A stretch of DNA of 64,000 nucleotides from JAOABP01 sp964590395 (GTDB lineage Bacteria; Hydrothermota; Tepidihabitantia; Tepidihabitantales; Tepidihabitantaceae), in the NCBI GenBank assembly GCA_964590395.1, contig CAZPVT010000021.1, forward strand, positions 10,612 to 74,611. The letters are read 5' to 3'. Under the pieces are notes generated by a model, which saw only the letters and a list, made by a program, of their open reading frames with translations, was not told the origin of the DNA and did not search any database. How positions within the stretch are numbered: the stretch's first letter is position 1; each line of letters starts with the position of its first letter. The translations under genes and the position numbers were made by a program. Below, in pieces: positions 60,751 to 64,000 of the stretch.

Positions 60751-63579
60751 TTACCTGCCAAAGAGGATCGGCTTGAGAAATTTGCCGGTCCAGGAGTTCT
60801 TACCCTGGGCGAGTTTTTCCGGTGGCCCGGCACAGACAATCCTACCGCCTTCGTCGCCACTCTCCGGTCCTAAATCTATCACCCAGTCTGCACACTTGAT
60901 CACCTCCAGATTATGTTCAATCACCACCACGGTGTTCTGTTTTTCAACCAGCCGGTTCAGTACCGCCAGCAGGAGTCTTACATCCTCAGAGTGTAAGCCG
61001 GTGGTTGGTTCGTCTAAAAGGTAGAGGGTTCTGCCGGTAGCGATTTTGGCAAGTTCCCGTGCCAGTTTGATTCGTTGTGCTTCACCCCCGGAAAGGGTGG
61101 GTGCGGGCTGGCCAAGTTTGATGTAGCCCAAGCCAACATCCTTCAGCAGTTTTAATTTCCGTTCGATCATCGGCACATTGATAAAAAAGTCGTAAGCCTC
61201 GTCCACACTCATATCCAGCACATCGCTGATACTTTTCCCCTTGTATTTCACATCCAGCGTTTCCCGGTTATACCTCTTTCCTTTACAGACATCGCAGGTG
61301 ACATAGACGTCGGGCAGAAAATGCATCTCCACCCGGATAATGCCGTCACCGGCACACGCTTCACACCGGCCACCCCGGACATTGAATGAAAATCTGCCCG
61401 GTTTGTAACCGCGCAGCCGAGCCTCTTTGGTGCGAGCAAAGAGTTCTCTTATCGGAGTAAATGCGTTGGTGTAGGTGGCGGGGTTGGAACGGGGGGTTCT
61501 GCCAATTGGTGACTGGTCAATATTTATTACCTTGTCAATTTTATCCAGCCCGATTATCCGGCGATGGGCACCGGGTTTCTCAAGGGAGTTATAAAAGTGT
61601 CTTGCCAGCGCCCGGTAGAGGATGTCCTGCATTAGGGTGCTTTTTCCAGAGCCGGAGACGCCGGTGATGCAGACAAACAGCCCCAGCGGGATTGACACAT
61701 CGATATCCTTAAGGTTGTTCTCCCGACAGCCCTCGATAACCAGATATCCTGATCGTGGCACGCGTCTGACCGCCGGGATTTCAATTTTTTTTCTTCTGGC
61801 AAGATAGTCCCCGGTCAATGAGTTCGGACAGCGCATAATATCCCTGGGTGTTCCCTGCGCCACCACCTGCCCACCTGCGTTGCCCGCTCCCGGCCCTAAA
61901 TCAATCACCCAGTCCGCTTCCCGGATCGTCTCCTCGTCATGTTCAACCACAATCACAGTGTTGCCCAGATCCCTCAAGCCTTTAAGGGTTGCCAGAAGTT
62001 TACGGTTATCCCGTTGATGCAAGCCGATTGATGGTTCATCCAGGATATAAACGACGCCGACCAGTCCGGAGCCGATCTGGGTTGCCAGCCTTACCCGCTG
62101 TGCCTCACCACCGCCCAGGCTTTCGGTGGTCCGGTCCAGTGTCAGATAGTCAAGGCCTACCGCCTGCATAAAACCGAGTCGTCGTTTTATTTCCTTGATC
62201 ACCTCCCGTGCCACAGTCGCATCTCTGGGAGAGAGTTTCAACTCATCAAAAAATCGCAGCGCCTCCTTGACCGAAAACTTTGTTACCCCGGCGATATTTA
62301 ACCCGGCAATTTTGACCGCAAGTGCCTCAGGTTTGAGTCTGGCACCCTGACATTTCGGGCAGGGCAAAACCGACATAAACTGCTCCACCCACTCTCGCCG
62401 GGCATCGGATTCGGTCTCTTTATAAACCCGCTCCAGGTAAGGCACCAGTCCTTCATATCTGTCCTGCCAGGAGTACTCCCACTCCTCACTTTCATATTTG
62501 AACTGCAACTCCTCATCAGTGCCGTATAAAATCACCTGCCGTGCCTTTGGTGGCAAATCCCGCCATGGCGTATCCAGACTGAACCTGTAGCGCTTGCTTA
62601 AAGCCTCAAGTTTTCCTAAAAGCCAGCCGCTTTTCTCTCTTGCTTCACCCCAGGGCAAAAGCGCACCATCAAGAATGGAGAGGGTTGGATCAGCGACAAT
62701 TCGGTCCGGATCAATCTCCATCTTGGTTCCAAGACCGTGGCACTGGGAGCAGGCACCGTAAGGCGAATTGAATGAGAAAAGCCGTGGAGATATTTCTTCA
62801 AAAGAAAATCCGCAATCCGGGCAGGCGAATGCGCTGGAAAAGATCAGCTCCTCTTTATCCGGAATTGCCACATAACACAACCCCTGCCCCTCCTTCAATG
62901 CCAGTTCTATTGAGTCTGCCAGACGTTTTCTTATATCTGGCCGCACGGTTAACCGGTCAATTACCAGTTCAATATGGTGCTTCTTATATTTTTCCAGCAC
63001 CGGAGCCTCTTCAATCTCATAGATTCTTTTGTCAATCCGGACCCGGATATAACCGCGACGTTTTGCCTGTGCCAGTTGTTCTCGATACTCACCCTTTCTA
63101 CCCCGCACCAGCGGTGCCAGAATCGTAATGTTTGTCCCTGCCGGCAGACTCATAACACTGTCCACGATCTGGTCAGCTGTCTGGGAGCTGATCGATCTAT
63201 TACACTTCGGGCAGAACGGCTTGCCGATACGGGCAAAAAGCAGGCGCAGATAGTCATAGATTTCGGTAGTGGTGCCGATGGTGGAACGGGGATTGCGCGC
63301 GCCTGTCCTTTGTTCAATTGCTATTGCCGGAGAAAGGCCGGTGATCTGATCGCAGTCCGGTTTCTCCAGCATACCGAGAAACTGCCGGGCATAAGCGGAG
63401 AGGGACTCGATATACCTTCGCTGTCCTTCGGCGTAGATCGTGTCAAACGCTAAGGAGGATTTTCCTGAACCCGAGATACCGGTGATTACCACCAGTTTAT
63501 TGCGGGGAATGTCCAGATTGATATTTTTTAAATTATGCTCGCGTGCGCCCCGAATAGAGATTACCCCGTAATTATCCAT
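60751..63579 (-). CDS. uvrA: UvrABC excinuclease subunit A
   Basis: A 942-residue damage-recognition ATPase. Walker A motifs are 'GISGSGKSSLAFDT' near residue 30 and 'GVSGSGKSTLMQDI' near 630. Zinc modules are 'CPDCGFSFEE...CSQCHG' near 250-280 and 'CEACAGDG...CDVCKG' near 730-755. ABC signatures are 'ESLGGGEAQRVRLA' and 'TLSGGEAQRIKLA'; the first has Gly for the usual Ser of LSGGE. ATG 63579 gives the family N-terminus 'ISIRGAREHNLKNINLD'; the frame is open 39 bp farther. Confidence 0.96.
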   Translation of the reverse strand: MDNYGVISIRGAREHNLKNINLDIPRNKLVVITGISGSGKSSLAFDTIYAEGQRRYIESLSAYARQFLGMLEKPDCDQITGLSPAIAIEQRTGARNPRSTIGTTTEIYDYLRLLFARIGKPFCPKCNRSISSQTADQIVDSVMSLPAGTNITILAPLVRGRKGEYREQLAQAKRRGYIRVRIDKRIYEIEEAPVLEKYKKHHIELVIDRLTVRPDIRKRLADSIELALKEGQGLCYVAIPDKEELIFSSAFACPDCGFSFEEISPRLFSFNSPYGACSQCHGLGTKMEIDPDRIVADPTLSILDGALLPWGEAREKSGWLLGKLEALSKRYRFSLDTPWRDLPPKARQVILYGTDEELQFKYESEEWEYSWQDRYEGLVPYLERVYKETESDARREWVEQFMSVLPCPKCQGARLKPEALAVKIAGLNIAGVTKFSVKEALRFFDELKLSPRDATVAREVIKEIKRRLGFMQAVGLDYLTLDRTTESLGGGEAQRVRLATQIGSGLVGVVYILDEPSIGLHQRDNRKLLATLKGLRDLGNTVIVVEHDEETIREADWVIDLGPGAGNAGGQVVAQGTPRDIMRCPNSLTGDYLARRKKIEIPAVRRVPRSGYLVIEGCRENNLKDIDVSIPLGLFVCITGVSGSGKSTLMQDILYRALARHFYNSLEKPGAHRRIIGLDKIDKVINIDQSPIGRTPRSNPATYTNAFTPIRELFARTKEARLRGYKPGRFSFNVRGGRCEACAGDGIIRVEMHFLPDVYVTCDVCKGKRYNRETLDVKYKGKSISDVLDMSVDEAYDFFINVPMIERKLKLLKDVGLGYIKLGQPAPTLSGGEAQRIKLARELAKIATGRTLYLLDEPTTGLHSEDVRLLLAVLNRLVEKQNTVVVIEHNLEVIKCADWVIDLGPESGDEGGRIVCAGPPEKLAQGKNSWTGKFLKPILFGR

Positions 63580-63589
63580 GGGAAAAACA

Positions 63590-63618
63590 AGTATAAAACT
63601 GACTTTATGAAAAATCAA
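63590..63618 (-). promoter_or_regulatory. uvrA promoter
   Basis: Minus strand TTGATT (63613-63618), 17-nt spacer, TATACT (63590-63595), 10 nt before ATG 63579, so the leader is about 3-4 nt and lacks a ribosome binding site. Confidence 0.6.
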
Positions 63619-63661
63619 GCGTCAACAGATCTTTTTCGCTGGCTACATACTTTTCTTTTCT

Positions 63662-63829
63662 GTCATTGCGTTCTGCCGTAGGCAGGAAGCAATCTCTTGG
63701 TGTGTGATCCAGTTTTTCTCGCTCTCCCTCTGTCATTGCGAGGCACGCAGTGCCGAAGCAATCTATAAGCGTATGATTAGCATCACCCGCAAAGAGATTC
63801 CTTCACCGGACAAACCGGCTCGGAATGAC
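63662..63829. repeat. Three units of the dispersed hairpin repeat
   Basis: Units at 63662-63695 (hairpin TGCC-GTA-GGCA), 63732-63764 (GGCAC-GCA-GTGCC) and 63796-63829 (CCGG-ACAAA-CCGG, inverted). All share the GTCATT/AATC flanks. No gene is visible between uvrA and 63928. Confidence 0.88.
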
Positions 63830-63877
63830 GAAGGAAAAGAACAGATCAATTTGTAGCCGCTCGCTAAGATGTCTGTT

Positions 63878-63910
63878 TAAAATAAAAGCGGGGCAGAAGT
63901 TCTGCCCCGC
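63878..63910 (-). terminator. Intrinsic terminator of the right-edge gene
   Basis: An 11-bp perfect GC-rich stem (63888-63898 with 63900-63910, one centre base) is followed on the minus strand by TTTTATTTT at 63879-63887. Confidence 0.85.
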
Positions 63911-63927
63911 CTGAGGTTTATCTTTGT

Positions 63928-64000
63928 TTACCGCTGGAGGATGAGTTTGGTGTTTGTTTGATAATCACCGGCGGTGAATCGGCAGATATAGATACCGTTT
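63928..64000 (-). CDS. C-terminal end of a secreted sorting-tail protein (partial)
   Basis: A minus-strand frame enters from the right edge and stops at 63928-63930. It encodes '...GIYICRFTAGDYQTNTKLILQR', the final strand pattern ('G-[IV]-Y-x-x-[KR]') of type A sorting tails, like those at 29561, 41721 and 45132. A terminator follows at 18 bp. The body of the protein lies outside the window. Confidence 0.65.
   Translation of the reverse strand, partial: NGIYICRFTAGDYQTNTKLILQR

Noticed and set aside
1..64000. tRNA, rRNA, CRISPR array, IS element or integrase
   Set aside because: Searched by eye in the gaps on both strands; none seen. A covariance search could still find a diverged small RNA.

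Overview
The window looks like a chromosomal stretch of an uncultivated Gram-negative-type bacterium. The clues are a PilQ-type secretin, several secreted proteins with signal peptides or lipoboxes, and C-terminal 'FDxTGR...GVYF' tails like those of the Bacteroidetes/WOR-3 (Stahlbacteria)/Cloacimonadota sorting-domain proteins. I favour candidate phylum WOR-3 by protein style only; no rRNA is present to confirm it. Most genes are housekeeping. I see no prophage, insertion sequence, CRISPR array or tRNA.

Layout: 1-2200, two secreted surface proteins (minus). 2700-6100, a GNAT enzyme, a PAC2-family protein and MurJ (minus). 6300-16300, a co-directional type IV pilus / type II secretion-like operon: four pseudopilins, a PilM-PilN fusion, PilO, two PilP-like proteins, PilQ, PilT and the prepilin peptidase. 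16300-19450, a TGS GTPase, a DUF1015 protein and SerA (minus). 20200-25040, DUF2007, DUF2905, pyruvate phosphate dikinase and PEP carboxykinase, forming the PEP/pyruvate/oxaloacetate node. 25050-29480, NikR with two small membrane proteins, UvrC and RtcB (minus). 29560-30940, a secreted BNR-like protein. 31080-33010, a bacterial enhancer-binding protein followed by a sigma-54-type promoter and a short structured, terminated transcript. 33100-38300, TldD, TldE and a Lon-like protease. 38390-41630, HisC, a flippase-like membrane protein and a glycosyltransferase. 41720-43650, a 13-blade LVIVD-repeat surface protein. 43760-53190, CCA transferase, a C25 gingipain-like protease, a COG0731 radical SAM protein, SmpB, an amidase, RluD and a lipoprotein. 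53190-56400, GlmS and GlmM. 56830-60740, a lipoprotein, a ZapB-like protein, ZapA, a 6S-like RNA, RNase Y and YmdB. 60750-63580, UvrA; then repeats and the 3' end of another secreted protein.

Three things deserve attention. (1) The regulator gene at 31086-32717 is followed by a 17-bp palindrome, a well-spaced sigma-54 promoter and a ~130-nt RNA with C-rich segments and a strong terminator. This layout resembles the Vibrio LuxO/Qrr and enterobacterial GlrR/GlmY systems but is not homologous by anything visible here. (2) Many start codons sit only 5-9 nt downstream of a good -10 hexamer (murJ, rtcB, cca, smpB, tldD and others), implying widespread leaderless translation. (3) A dispersed repeat family with constant flanks and a variable hairpin fills the intergenic gaps and has supplied the C-terminus of one protein.
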